Source of the DNA: Phialocephala subalpina
Lineage: Eukaryota > Ascomycota > Leotiomycetes > Helotiales > Mollisiaceae
DNA length: 64,000 nucleotides
Reading direction: 5' to 3'
NCBI GenBank assembly: GCA_900073065.1
Contig: FJOG01000005.1
Span: forward strand, 496,001-560,000
A model generated the notes under the pieces. The model was not told where the DNA came from. It did not search any database and worked only from the letters and a program-made list of their open reading frames with translations. Shown here one piece after another: positions 54,491-64,000 of the stretch. The translations under genes and the position numbers were made by a program. Numbering within the stretch: the stretch's first letter is position 1; each line of letters starts with the position of its first letter.

Positions 54491-54864
54491 GTTTCTCCTC
54501 CTAAAAACGAGGCTTTACCCTCGCTCTGGCAATTGTCCCTGAATCACGGGGACATTCAAATTAGCATTGTCGATCAGAAGTCCTTTGATGGAAGGATGGA
54601 GAAGCCCATCGAGGCCTGGCAATCTGGAAACATATGACAATTGTCCCAGACGGCTTTGGAGATTTTGATCTTGTAAAGCTCCCAAGGAAGAAGAGGACTT
54701 GTGGCACTCATGAGCTCGAGCTCGATTTCTGGGCCTGTCCTGGGCTAGTGTTACCGCTACGAAGCGAGGGCGGTGAGCGGCAGAATTAAATATGGAGACG
54801 TGGACTTGCAAAAAGCTCCAAAGAAAGCATTGGATTGATCCATATACCACCTCACCACAACATC
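54491..54864. promoter_or_regulatory. Divergent SEA4/EFG1 promoter
   Basis: 374 bp separate the two start codons. It is GC-rich near its centre, with no ORF. Shared control of a TORC1 regulator and an rRNA-processing factor is possible but not shown. Confidence 0.5.
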
Positions 54865-55796
54865 ATGGCCCCAAAGCGCAAGCACCAAGAGTCGGAAGAC
54901 CAACGCGCCGTTCATGCATCTCGGCAATCCCAAGTCTATGGCACCGAACCGAAACCAGCAAAGAAGCAGCGAAAATTCGAACCAGCCAGAAAACAAGTAC
55001 ATGCTTCCAGCGTTAATGCAATCAAGAAGAAGATCAGGGATGTCAGCAGGAGGCTTGAACGATCAGAGGATATCCCCGCAGATGTTCGAGTGCAAGACGA
55101 GAGGGCTCTTGCTGCATATGAGCAGGAATTGGCTGCTGCGGAGGCAGAAAAGAACCGGCAGAAGATGATTAAGAAGTATCATATGGTGCGATTCTTCGGT
55201 ATGTGCCTTTCTCTTCTACTGAAGGTCCTTCTAATGATTATGCAGAGCGTCAAAAGGCTACCCGATTGCTCAAGAAGCTTCGCAAGCGTCTCATCGAGGC
55301 CGAAAGTACCGAGGATGTTGAAACATTGAAGACTCAAATGCACGTAGTAGAGGTCGATCTAAACTATACCCAATTCTACCCCCTTAGCGAACCATATATC
55401 TCTCTGTACCCCCCAAAAGGAAAGGGCGCTACTCAGAAGGAAGAAGACGAGGAGACTGGGGAGGCCAAGCCGAAACCTAAGATGTGGGCAGAAGTTGAGA
55501 AGTGTATGGAGAATAAAACACTCGATAAGCTACGAAATAGAACACCAAAGTCTGCTACACCTGCCAACACCTCCAGGAGATTGGAGAGGAGACCTGCAAA
55601 ACCGAAACTACAAACGGAAGTTGATACTACAGGCATGAACCGGAGGGAGAGGAGAAGTCTGCGCAATATGGGCAAGGAAGTCAAGACTAAGAACAAGTCA
55701 ATGGGATTCGAAAAGAATCAGGCGTTTGGTGCTACTCTAGGTGCACAAATGGATGGGGCAGATGATGACAGTGACGGCGGTTTCTTCGAGGAGTAA
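54865..55796 (+). CDS. EFG1: rRNA-processing protein Efg1
   Basis: Nucleolar factor for early 18S rRNA maturation in the small-subunit processome. Exons 54865-55198 and 55246-55796 give 294 residues. The conserved core runs over both exons: NAIKKKIRDVSRRLERSEDIPADVRVQDERALAAYEQEL, then KYHMVRFFERQKATRLLKKLRKRL and VDLNYTQFYPLSEPYISLYP. The N-terminus has basic nuclear-localisation-like clusters (APKRKHQ, KPAKKQRK). The C-terminal region is basic and ends in an acidic DDDSDGGFFEE. The intron is GT-AG, 47 bp. Confidence 0.93.
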
Positions 55797-56109
55797 ATAC
55801 GGGTCTTTTTGCTTAGGCGTTAGTTCTGGACATTGATTTGAGTTTGTATGATGATACCCTGTAGCATGTTTGCCTAGAGAGACTCTCCAGAATAAAGAAC
55901 AACGTTGTCGTCAGAGGAAGTCTCACTTTAGAGTTGTTTGCTTCACCACGTGACCCACTTCTCGCACCTTCCTCAGCCTTGCGAGTTTACCTCCTCTTCT
56001 TCCCAACACAGTAACATCAAAATTCCCATGCGCCTGACAACAACATAGCGCCATTCCGGTCCGCTTGAGAATCGAGATCCAGCGTCTCCATCAAGCTCGC
56101 GCAACGGAA
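55797..56109. promoter_or_regulatory. Short promoter of the dsRBD-repeat gene
   Basis: 313 bp; a CACGTG core lies near 55948 (CCACGTGACC). No ORF is present. Confidence 0.45.
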
Positions 56110-57846
56110 ATGCCCACTCTCTCGACCAACATGGAGGTTGTTATGAACCTGAACCCACAGCCTTCGGAGGTCGTCAAAGTCGCACCAACCTCATACCAAT
56201 CCATGGATGAGTATATGAAGGAACAGGACGAACTTGATCAGCAGCTCAAACAGTCTACTGGATCTCCCCAGGGTCCTCCAGCTAAAAAGCAGAGAAAGAG
56301 CATCAGCCTCAACAAGGAAGAGTTAGCCTTCGAGCGAAAGGTTGAAGAAGTCTTGGGCGATGAAAACTGGATTGGAACTCTGCAACGTAAGTCTCTTATT
56401 CAATTGTCCTCGTCACGCGTTAACTTTCAAGGGTATTCCGATGTCAATCCCAATCACAAACTCAAATACGAAGAGGTTCCCGTCGGCCAACCAGTGACAA
56501 GATTCCAATGTCTTCTCACTATCCGTGGGATCTCTGAACGATTTGGAAGTACTCACCCAGAACTTGAACCCCAGAATGTCGCCTTCAGTACGAAGAAGCT
56601 TGCAAAGAGATACGCGGCCAAGCAAGCCATTGACTATTTGATTGCCAATGGGCATATGCCAGATGATGGGAGTGTCAAGTTTGTCAAGTCAGCTCCTCCT
56701 GCTCTACCATCGCCTCAGCAATTTTTAAACGCAGAGAATTGGATAGGTCTTCTCCTGGGTAAGTTGCAAAATCTAGACCTGTTCAACGCTGAGCTTATAT
56801 TCTAGAATACTCCCAAGCACATCCTGACCACAAAGTCCACTACGAAGAGCGAATCATTAGTGTTAGTGAGGTAAGATTCCAGTGTACAGTCACTATCGAC
56901 GGATTTCCTGGACAGTTCGGAGACATCGATCTCGAGACTCAACAAAATGCTGTTTTCACCACGAAGAAGATTGCGAAGCAATACGCATCTAAGCAAGCAA
57001 TTGATTGGCTGGTTGCAAATAAGCATATGCCAGGCGATGGAACTGTCAAATTCGCAAACCCAGCTCTGCCTCTGCCGCCTTCTGAGCTAGATCTGGAGCA
57101 GACGGCTATTCGAGCTTTGGGCGAAGAAAATTGGATTGGATTATTACAGCGTGAGTCTGGTGCATATGCTGCGTGCATATGCTGCGTGCTTGTCACTGAC
57201 TGACTCTCCAGTATTCTGTGATGCCCATTCCGGCCGTAAGCCTCGCTATGAAGAGATCATTAGTCGTGGAGGTGTCCCAAGATTTCAATATACCCTCACC
57301 ATTGATGGATTTCCGGAGCAATTTGGATACGACCGCACTTTCAGCTCCAAAAAGCTCGCAAAGCAATACGCAGCCAAGCAAGCTGTCGACTGGCTCATTG
57401 CGAACAGCCACATACCTTCTGATGGAACCGTCAAGCCCGCAAAGACCAAATCAACGTCTACTGTGCCACAACCAAAGGCTGCCTTTAGCCAAGGGGAAAA
57501 GCATACGGCTCTGATTCCAAAGCTAGCCAACCGTCTTGGCTATCAACCACCGACGTATGTACTAACTCCAGTCACCAATGGGCCGAGCTGCCCACTGTGG
57601 GATGGTTATGCCGAGTTCGCCGAGAAGCAAAGTATTGGAGACGAAGGAAAAGTTGGACACGTCAGAAATGTGTTCGGCAAGGAAAATGCTAGGCAAGAAA
57701 TTGCTAAGAACGTACATACCTTTCTCAAAGATATTGAAGACCATAAGCTCAGTATGTACGAGGAAGAGGACAAGAAGAGAAAGCGTTCAACTAGCATTTC
57801 TCAGGATGAGGTGATGGATGGAACTGCTACCACGGTCGAGGCTTGA
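56110..57846 (+). CDS. Protein with three tandem dsRNA-binding-type repeats
   Basis: Exons 56110-56386, 56432-56758, 56806-57150 and 57212-57846 give 527 residues. Three repeats of about 110 residues each follow one plan: ENWIGTLQ/ENWIGLLL/ENWIGLLQ; then an H-K-x-x-YEE strand (HKLKYEEVP, HKVHYEERI, RKPRYEEII); RFQ-C/Y-x-TI-x-G; and KKLAKRYAAKQAIDYLIANGHMP or its relatives. This is the alpha-beta-beta-beta-alpha layout of a dsRBD, with the basic KKxAKxxAA helix that contacts RNA backbone. The C-terminal part (LIPKLANRLGYQPPTY, WDGYAEFAE, then ENARQEIAKNVHTFLKDI) looks like a fourth, diverged unit. All three introns are phase 1 at the same repeat position. No catalytic domain is present. The role is unknown; RNA silencing or RNA processing is possible. 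Confidence 0.85.
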
Positions 57847-58269
57847 TCCAATCTTCCATCGAAGGATGGACGTTGGGAGGTGATCCACTTTTCCGGTATT
57901 TTCGAGAAGGACGAGGCAGAAGAGGCAGCATGAATCTCCCGCATGCTACGGTATGGAATGGCAGTCGGGAAAGTCTCACCAAGACTTTGATCCATGTTGA
58001 TGTTGATATCCTTTCTGAAAGTTGGCTTCAGGGTTTGGTGCTGAAGTTGGATCGGAAATTTCAGAATTATGAGGATATGAGCTTATGAAATCATGATACT
58101 ATGAGTAAGATGGTGGAGGTGCCAGGATTCGGAAAAGGGTTTGAGTTCGAGACAGAAACATGCTATTACTGATAGCTTATGAAAGGAATATTAAATCAAT
58201 GGAATGCCCAATGATGCTTCATGAGCGACAGGCAGAGCTTTTGGATTCATTCTAAGGGTTCAGTCAGGG
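57847..58269. other. Convergent 3' flanks
   Basis: The region lies between the dsRBD-repeat gene and TPT1. No ORF is supported. Confidence 0.5.
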
Positions 58270-59440
58270 CTAACCAGTACCTAAATCATCACCTCCACCG
58301 AGAGCGTCTAACTCCTCCATTGGTTTGCCTCTGCCCTTACCGCCATCCCTTCCTTTCGGCTTCTCGTTCTCTCTCTTTCCCTTCGGTCCCTTACCACTCG
58401 GCGCTTTCCGATTCCTGACACTCTGCGGCAATTCAGCAACCTGCTCTCCATTCTCCCACAACACACCAACGTCCTGTCTCCTACCCTCAACCTTCTTCCA
58501 ATACTTCGTGGCGATAAGCCCATTCTCATCTCCTTCTGTCAGAATAACACCATTCTCACTGATCCACCATAATGTACCGTCCTCCAAACTCTTCCGAATA
58601 TCCACATACACCAAAATCTCAGCATCATTCCTCATCCCACTGATAACTCCTCCCTTGTCTTCCGGTAATCCAGGGCTGAAATGAATATGATTTCTACTCA
58701 TCTTCTTCAGTCCGCCAGACCTAACGATTGGTTGGTAGAAAGCGTAGTAAGTACCATGCACGACGATTTCTGGGATGTTGCCTGCTTCGAGAGTAATTGG
58801 CACAAGGAGAGCGGCGGAGTCGATGGCGATGCTGTGGCCTTGATTGGCGCGGATTACCCAGTCTGAGGGGTCCTCGGATGATGGGTCGGATGGTGATGAG
58901 AGGGCTGGGTTGGGCTTCATGGAGAAACGTTGTTTGGCATTGTCGGCTACTGCGGTGCGTATGTCGTCGAATGTTGGATGAAGGGACTTTAGGCGTTGCC
59001 ATTTTAGCTGTATTGATGTTAGTAATGCTTCTTCAATGGATCTGTAAGAGTTGCTGGCTTTGTAGGTTGACATGAAGGTGGCGAGGGACCAGTAAATATG
59101 CGCATGACCACGTGGCGTATCACGTGATGTGTCAAGGGAGGAAGGAGGAAGTCGCTGGGGCTGTTGCTCTTTCCAGAGATAGGGGACTTACGACTTGATC
59201 AAGAGGCGCAAATCCTTCGGCATCTAGCTTTAAGCCAGCTTCATCGGCAGCATGTCGCAACAGTTTTGAAAGAGCCTTCGAAATGGCAACCTCTCTGTTC
59301 ATCTGTCCACCTCCACCACCTCCTCGACCGCCTCCCCTCCCTCTACCGCCTCGAACTCCTCGACCTCCTCGACCACTTAATCTCCCATCTCTCTCATTGA
59401 TATCGAACTCCTTTGCTCTGTCCACACAGTCTTCATCCAT
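58270..59440 (-). CDS. TPT1: tRNA 2'-phosphotransferase
   Basis: Removes the 2'-phosphate left at the tRNA splice junction, using NAD (Tpt1/KptA family). Exons 59192-59440 and 58270-59007 give 328 residues. After an Arg/Gly-rich N-terminus (GRGGRGVRGGRGRGGGRGG) come ISKALSKLLRHAADEAGLKLDAEGFAPLDQV, joined by the intron to LKWQRLKSLHPTFDDI; then VIRANQGHSI (Arg and NQGHS motif), EIVVHGTYYAFYQPI, and SRNHIHFSPGLPED. These carry the family's Arg-His-Arg-Arg active-site set. The C-terminus is basic (APSGKGPKGKRENEKPKGRDGGKGRGK). Start MDEDCV was chosen; the frame is open upstream to an ATG at 59572. The intron is 184 bp, long for this region, and the downstream frame stays open through part of it to an ATG at 59073. 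Confidence 0.92.
59108..59128. promoter_or_regulatory. Two CACGTG palindromes inside the TPT1 intron
   Basis: CCACGTGG (59108-59115) and ATCACGTGAT (59119-59128) lie three bases apart in the intron, 35-55 bp upstream of an in-frame ATG at 59073. They could be an internal promoter or an intronic enhancer. Confidence 0.4.
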
Positions 59441-59762
59441 GACGTTTGATTTGCTGAGATTGCGAATGTGATTTCGTCTTTTTCTGTCTGGGTCTGAGTG
59501 GTACGCCTGTCTTAGACTTTCTTGAAATACCGGAATGATCGAATAGCTTCTGTAGAGATATCCTTTCAACATAAGTTGGCGTTTGAATTTGGGAAGGAAG
59601 GACAAAATATATTTTGTTAGGAGAAGTCAGATGTCTCGCTTAGAGGAGTCATGCCGGAGTGCGGGAGCCAACGTCTAGGCTCCCCTCGTTCCTTTCTCCA
59701 ACCTTATCAACAACACAAAACAACAAGGCTGAAGGACGAGGCTCCTCAGATCGGAATTCGAG
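59441..59762. promoter_or_regulatory. Divergent TPT1/F-box-like gene promoter
   Basis: 322 bp; part may encode an N-terminal extension of Tpt1 up to 59572. Otherwise no feature is seen. Confidence 0.45.
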
Positions 59763-61037
59763 ATGGCTAGTCTTCCTCACGAGATCAAGAGACTCATATT
59801 CGACTCAGCGGATATCCACACAATAAAAGCGCTACGCCTAGTTTCCTCCTCATGGGCCTCCATTGGACTTGAAGTTTTGCTTCTGCCTACGTTTGTGATC
59901 AAGTCTCCTGCTGTTGATTTTCAGAGACTTGTTGATATTGGAAATCACTACAATACCGCACAACAAGCAGCGAAGACGATCAATACCCTCGAATTCAGGG
60001 ACAATGAATATGATCCGACGTATCTCCGGCACGTCCTTTGCTCTCGTCACGTACAAGTGTCGGATTACGAGCGTGTCGATTTCGTCCCTAGTCAGAGCGA
60101 ACAAGCATCACTGGATGAGATCGATGCTGTGATCGAGCTTAGAAAGCTCGAGAACAAAGTGCTTTCTCACGGCTACTTGAGGCAGGCGTTCGGGACTGTG
60201 CCGAGGCTCCATACGATAAAGTTCACGTCTCCGAATCCTTTCCAGCAGCATCTCCTGAGGAAAGTCTGGGATGAGTACAACTTGACAGCATATCGGACAA
60301 TTCGTCGTGGACCAGGATATCTGAAACTCTCGCACATCTTCTCAGTTATCAACGGGATCCGCGGTCTCAACGTCGAACATTTCACCCACGAGCTCTGCAC
60401 TCCCACTTCTCTACAATTCGACATCAGAAGGAGAGAATCCGCATGGCTCCACGGACTGAGAATCGTGAATCTCACCATCAACAATGTACGCGGTCCCAGA
60501 GACTGGGCGATCAATCCCAGCATAAGTCTCTCCGACCTGTTCATCACAAATCTGAATTTGGAGGAGCTATCCCTCAAATTTGAGTCTCTAGAGCGAATCC
60601 CGTTGGATTTCCTCCCAACAGACAAGCAAGGGTGTCTCAAGACCCTCAGCCTCGCGACCGTCGCTATAGAACCAACATCCTTCCTCTCATTCCTCTCCTT
60701 CAACTCGTCCTCTTTGAAACGCCTAAGTATCGCGAACTCCGAAATGGCCGACCAACAATTCACATGGCAAGGCTTTCTAGAGCAGATTCGCGCAGCCGAT
60801 TTGAAGCTTGAGAAATTCCAGCTGAGTGGGATGATAAGGAGTGAGACGGAAGTGTGGTTGCAGTGGCCGATCTACGATGCGGATTGGAAACCATTTGAGA
60901 GCGGAACCTTTGTTGGGAAAAGGACAAAGGTGGAAGTGAGTAGTGAGAGAACGCAGCAGATTGAGGACTTTTTACTTGGGAAAGGAAACTGGCCTGGAGA
61001 GTATACGCCGGACTTGGCTTTGCCGATGATAACTTGA
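59763..61037 (+). CDS. F-box-like protein
   Basis: Single exon of 424 residues. The N-terminus MASLPHEIKRLIFDSADIHTIKALRLVSSSWASIGLEVLL fits a short fungal F-box (LP-x-E then L-R-x-VS-x-x-W), which would tether an SCF ubiquitin ligase through Skp1. The rest has Leu-rich segments spaced like a solenoid (LRIVNLTINNVRG; LFITNLNLEELSLKFESLERIPLDFL; CLKTLSLATVAIEP; SLKRLSIANSEMAD), probably divergent leucine-rich repeats for substrate binding. The target is unknown. Large numbers of such proteins occur in this group of fungi. Confidence 0.8.
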   Translation: MASLPHEIKRLIFDSADIHTIKALRLVSSSWASIGLEVLLLPTFVIKSPAVDFQRLVDIGNHYNTAQQAAKTINTLEFRDNEYDPTYLRHVLCSRHVQVSDYERVDFVPSQSEQASLDEIDAVIELRKLENKVLSHGYLRQAFGTVPRLHTIKFTSPNPFQQHLLRKVWDEYNLTAYRTIRRGPGYLKLSHIFSVINGIRGLNVEHFTHELCTPTSLQFDIRRRESAWLHGLRIVNLTINNVRGPRDWAINPSISLSDLFITNLNLEELSLKFESLERIPLDFLPTDKQGCLKTLSLATVAIEPTSFLSFLSFNSSSLKRLSIANSEMADQQFTWQGFLEQIRAADLKLEKFQLSGMIRSETEVWLQWPIYDADWKPFESGTFVGKRTKVEVSSERTQQIEDFLLGKGNWPGEYTPDLALPMIT

Positions 61038-63547
61038 GAGATGATTAGGTCTTCATTCAAGAAAGGAGGTGCCGTCTTACTGTTTTCGGATTTTCTTTTA
61101 GAGGAAGGACATGGTGGATAGGAGAGACATTGAGAAAACGAGGAACATTAGTATGCTGCGAGATATTGAGATGACGAATGCACTCTTTGTCGTAGTACTA
61201 CCCGAGTTTACTGGCCAAGAGGTCTACTGCTGCGTTTGGCATTTTCTTTGGAATTTTCTCTGGCGAGGCGACTGCCGGACGCAGGGCCTCACCTTTGTTC
61301 GTTCCAAGTGAGGGGTTCTAAATATCAAAGTCAACCCTCTCACCTCTGCTCTACGAAATCCACCACCCTTCCCAACAACACCATCTTGGAAGACAATTCG
61401 TACATCCCTGCTTTCCTTGCGACCCTCCATCTTCGAAAGTAGGTTACCGTGTCTCACCGCGTACGGAGCGGAGCGCGAGGAGGAGGACCGAGTTCGGCGG
61501 AAGAAGTTGGTGGCCGGGAAGTCGGTGTTGAGGGTGAATGACCTCTCTGATCCCAAGAAAGTGCGAAGTGTGCACTGGGCCAGTGCCTGTCCGCCTTCGC
61601 GCAATGGCGACAATCAAAACTAAGCACTCACCCTCCGTTCTTTAGCCTCTTTTGACGCTCGTAGATGAGCCTGGCGAAGGCATCAATCTTCCGAACGTCC
61701 AAGAGATCATTGAGGAGGCAGATAACTGCTTCCCTCAAGGCTTCAGCGTCACCGCTAGATTAAGCTTCCTGTGTATGCACGCTATCCCTAGAATGACTTA
61801 ACAGCACAAAGGCAAGGAGTGACCAGACACCCAGGCCATTCTCGAAATGTACAGATGATATTCGGAGATTCTACACGTAACAGCCATATGGCTATCTATG
61901 CTGCGTTTGTAGAGATTTAAGCCCACTTTCAACGCCCGTCCATCCAGCCGAAGGCAGAGAATGCAGAAAGTGCAGACCACAGAGTAAAGCCTGAGCCGCC
62001 AGTACGCGTTTCAACTTCCATAGCACCAGATTTCGTAGCCTGGACTGCTTCCAATGGCAATGGAACCGAGGGGAATTGAGGAGAGGAGAGACATTGAGAG
62101 GGGGTGAGGTACATCCGTGTTAGCAGGGACATTGAGAAGATGAGGGGCACTGAAAGAACCAGGGACATTAAGGATCGGGAGCATAGCGGAAAAGGGCAAC
62201 GAATTTATAAAACCTTGAGCTTCGCACACCTACCTTGACCTCTTTCGCCTATCCTCATCCCCAGTCTCTACCTCGTTCAAGGCACTCCCCACCGCCGTTA
62301 TTCCCCTTTCCCAACCCACCATTCCCCTTGCCATTTTTGCTCGAACCGCTGCTTTCAGAATTGCCACCACCACACGAGACATCAGCTCCAAGCTTCTTTC
62401 TCTCTTCTTCAACGAACTTATCTGATCCCGAATTATTCCCAGAACCTGTAGAACTGGACTTTTCTCAATTTCGATCCTCCTGTTCTGCTACTTGTGGTTT
62501 CCAGAAGGAGTCGTGCTGGGACTTGGAGACAGATGGGATCTTATATGAGTTTGATGCGAATTCGAAAGTGTTGAAAGTGGTTGATGATTATGAGTGTGGT
62601 GCAGAGAAGTTCTTCGAAAAGGAAGCTTGTGTACTTCATTGAGTAGCTGTTGCGCGAAGCAGTCACAGGTCTGTCGTTGCAGGCAACGGTAGAGAAGGCT
62701 GAATTAGGGTCCAATAGAAGAAGTTTTCATCAGCCTTACCAAGCGTCGAAGTCTGAATTCCGCCACACCAGTATCACCACGAGACACACTCGACCCGCTG
62801 TGGCTCGATAAAGCCCTGTGGAGTACTTGAGACACCTGCTCGCATTGAAGGAGCCAATTGGAGCAAAACACTTGTCGACTGCAGGTGGGACAATCAACAG
62901 AAACCAAAAATCACATCAAGTCTGGATCAGAGCACAGTAGCATATCATACATTTTCACCCCTCATCTCTAACTCCTCGAGACAAGAGGCCCACCAAACGA
63001 ACCCAGTCGTAGCTAATGCTCATGAGAACGCAATTTAGAATAGTCCAGACAGTTCAACGTTCCGCAGATAAACAGGAAACCCATATCCATCATCGTCAAG
63101 AGCCGGTACATGAGTAGTTCGTGTAATGTACAAGCCCTGCTTGTGTCACGTATCATAGCCAGCAAGCAAGCCAACCCAGATAGCAATATGTACATCATAG
63201 CTAATTGGGCGTTGGCGGCTGTTCTTCTCATCTCTGTACATGCCACTTCCCCATCATCCCACTCCGCAATGCAATGCTTCTGAATCGAATCAAATCAAAC
63301 CAATCGTTGATCATTGATCGTGTCGTCATGTTCATGTGTACCATGTCTCTCTGTGTGCGTGCGTGTGTCTTTTCTTGGGTATCACGAAATGCCCCTTTCC
63401 CTGATGTCGGCAAAATAAAAGGTATGGTATACTGGAAATATGAAAAAAGACGCTTGCACTCCTCCCATAAAGCAAGAAACAAATCTCATGAACTCCAAGG
63501 TGCCGTATTTATACATTGAATTGCATAGTGTTGTGTGACTGTGGAGA
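61038..63547. other. Gene-poor region with a doubtful ORF
   Basis: 2.5 kb without a clear gene. Related GACATTGAGA-type motifs occur near 61126-61170 and 62085-62175. A proline-rich frame at 62235-62642 is listed separately. The right part is the presumed 3' flank of the gene cut by the window edge. Confidence 0.45.
62235..62642 (+). CDS. Doubtful ORF with a Cys-containing C-terminus
   Basis: The frame lacks an upstream ATG. The first half is Pro/Leu-rich (PPPLFPFPNPPFPLPFLLEP); the second half looks more like protein (FRSSCSATCGFQKESCWDLE, then VDDYECGAEKFFEKEACVLH) with six cysteines. A plausible acceptor (CCCCAG near 62264) would allow an upstream exon. It could be a small spliced gene; unproven. 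Confidence 0.25.
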   Translation: MTSFAYPHPQSLPRSRHSPPPLFPFPNPPFPLPFLLEPLLSELPPPHETSAPSFFLSSSTNLSDPELFPEPVELDFSQFRSSCSATCGFQKESCWDLETDGILYEFDANSKVLKVVDDYECGAEKFFEKEACVLH

Positions 63548-64000
63548 TTACTGGTAGCCACCGGCCTGCCCAGCAGTAAATTCGGTAGGTTGTCGAGTTC
63601 TTCGTGTGAGACTGCCAGTTCGTCCTATTGGGAGGCCAGAGCTGACGGACGACTTTCTTTGTTGTGAACGATCTTCTGTTAGGCGTCCTACGACACTCGA
63701 GGTGTCTCGTTCGGGTGTCGATCGTTCCAAGTATCTTCTATTATTTAGAGCTGAGACTGGTGGCATTGGGTGTCCGCTGTTCGTCAGACTGGTCGATGTG
63801 TAATGTCTCCTGACCGGTAATGAAGATGTGATGGAAGAAGATCGTTCAGGTAGTGCTTGTTGAGATGTGTATTCACGAGGCGACTGTCTGGATCGTGCAA
63901 CCTCTGTGATAGCTCTCGAAGGAGCACGGAAAGTGTCATCCTCCTCCGGGTCTTCTGTTGCCGCACGTCGAGGCCGAAGAAAGAGCGACGTCCGACGTCC
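63548..64000 (-). CDS. C-terminal part of a disordered protein, cut by the window edge
   Basis: On the minus strand a frame is open from the very edge (64000) for 150 codons to a stop at 63548. It has no early ATG, so it is the last exon or part of it. The sequence is Ser/Arg/Thr-rich (FLRPRRAATEDPEEDD; RAITEVARSRQSPREYTSQQ; RSSSITSSLPVRRHYTSTSL; GRTGSLTRRTRQPTEFTAGQ) and ends AGGYQ. It looks like a disordered tail of a larger protein, with possible kinase sites. The identity is unknown without the rest. Confidence 0.6.
   Translation of the reverse strand, partial: GRRTSLFLRPRRAATEDPEEDDTFRAPSRAITEVARSRQSPREYTSQQALPERSSSITSSLPVRRHYTSTSLTNSGHPMPPVSALNNRRYLERSTPERDTSSVVGRLTEDRSQQRKSSVSSGLPIGRTGSLTRRTRQPTEFTAGQAGGYQ

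Noticed and set aside
1..64000. CRISPR array, rRNA operon, viral or toxin gene, secondary-metabolite cluster
   Set aside because: None was seen: no regularly spaced repeats, no rRNA sequence, and no polyketide synthase, peptide synthetase, capsid or polymerase motifs.

Overview
The window is nuclear DNA of a filamentous ascomycete. Genes are compact and unevenly split by short introns of about 45-80 bp with fungal-type branch points just upstream of the acceptor. Intergenic gaps are short around housekeeping genes. The protein set is typical of Pezizomycotina: DML1, SEA4, EFG1, LOS1, a one-exon separase, 2EXR-domain proteins and a Ser/Thr-rich GPI protein. From remembered similarity I would guess Leotiomycetes (Helotiales), but I could not test that. 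All gene models are manual splice reconstructions; each keeps one open frame across its junctions.

Layout, left to right. 0-13.6 kb: a PHD-finger protein, LEU2 with a Leu3-type site 92 bp upstream of its ATG, a Ser/Thr-rich protein, a RidA family protein, Mediator subunit 10, a 2EXR protein and two proteins I do not recognise. 13.9-18.2 kb: an MFS transporter and DML1, divergently transcribed. 18.2-22.8 kb: a long gene-poor promoter region, then a 12-exon GPI-anchored wall protein. 22.8-27.9 kb: a degraded accessory segment with two related broken gene copies, a perfect 250-bp tandem duplication, a 116-bp palindromic MITE and gene fragments. 27.9-34.1 kb: xylulokinase, a mitochondrial-type cation diffusion facilitator, a sirtuin and a small mitochondrial membrane protein. 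34.3-40.7 kb: separase. 42.2-48.4 kb: a TPR-DnaJ co-chaperone and the tRNA exportin LOS1. 48.4-51.2 kb: gene-poor, with pseudogene-like remains. 51.3-61.0 kb: SEA4, EFG1, a three-repeat dsRNA-binding-type protein, tRNA 2'-phosphotransferase and an F-box-like protein. 61-64 kb: gene-poor, then the 3' end of a gene cut by the right edge.

No operon or secondary-metabolite cluster is present. Functional links are loose: LEU2 and RidA both touch branched-chain amino acid metabolism; LOS1 and TPT1 both act in tRNA maturation; SEA4 (TORC1 signalling) and EFG1 (rRNA processing) share a 374-bp divergent promoter.

Most noteworthy: five GC-AG introns among about 42 reconstructed introns, three of them in one gene; an in-frame, splice-accessible membrane-helix extension hidden downstream of the DnaJ stop codon; and two repeat-built genes whose introns sit at the same phase in each module.
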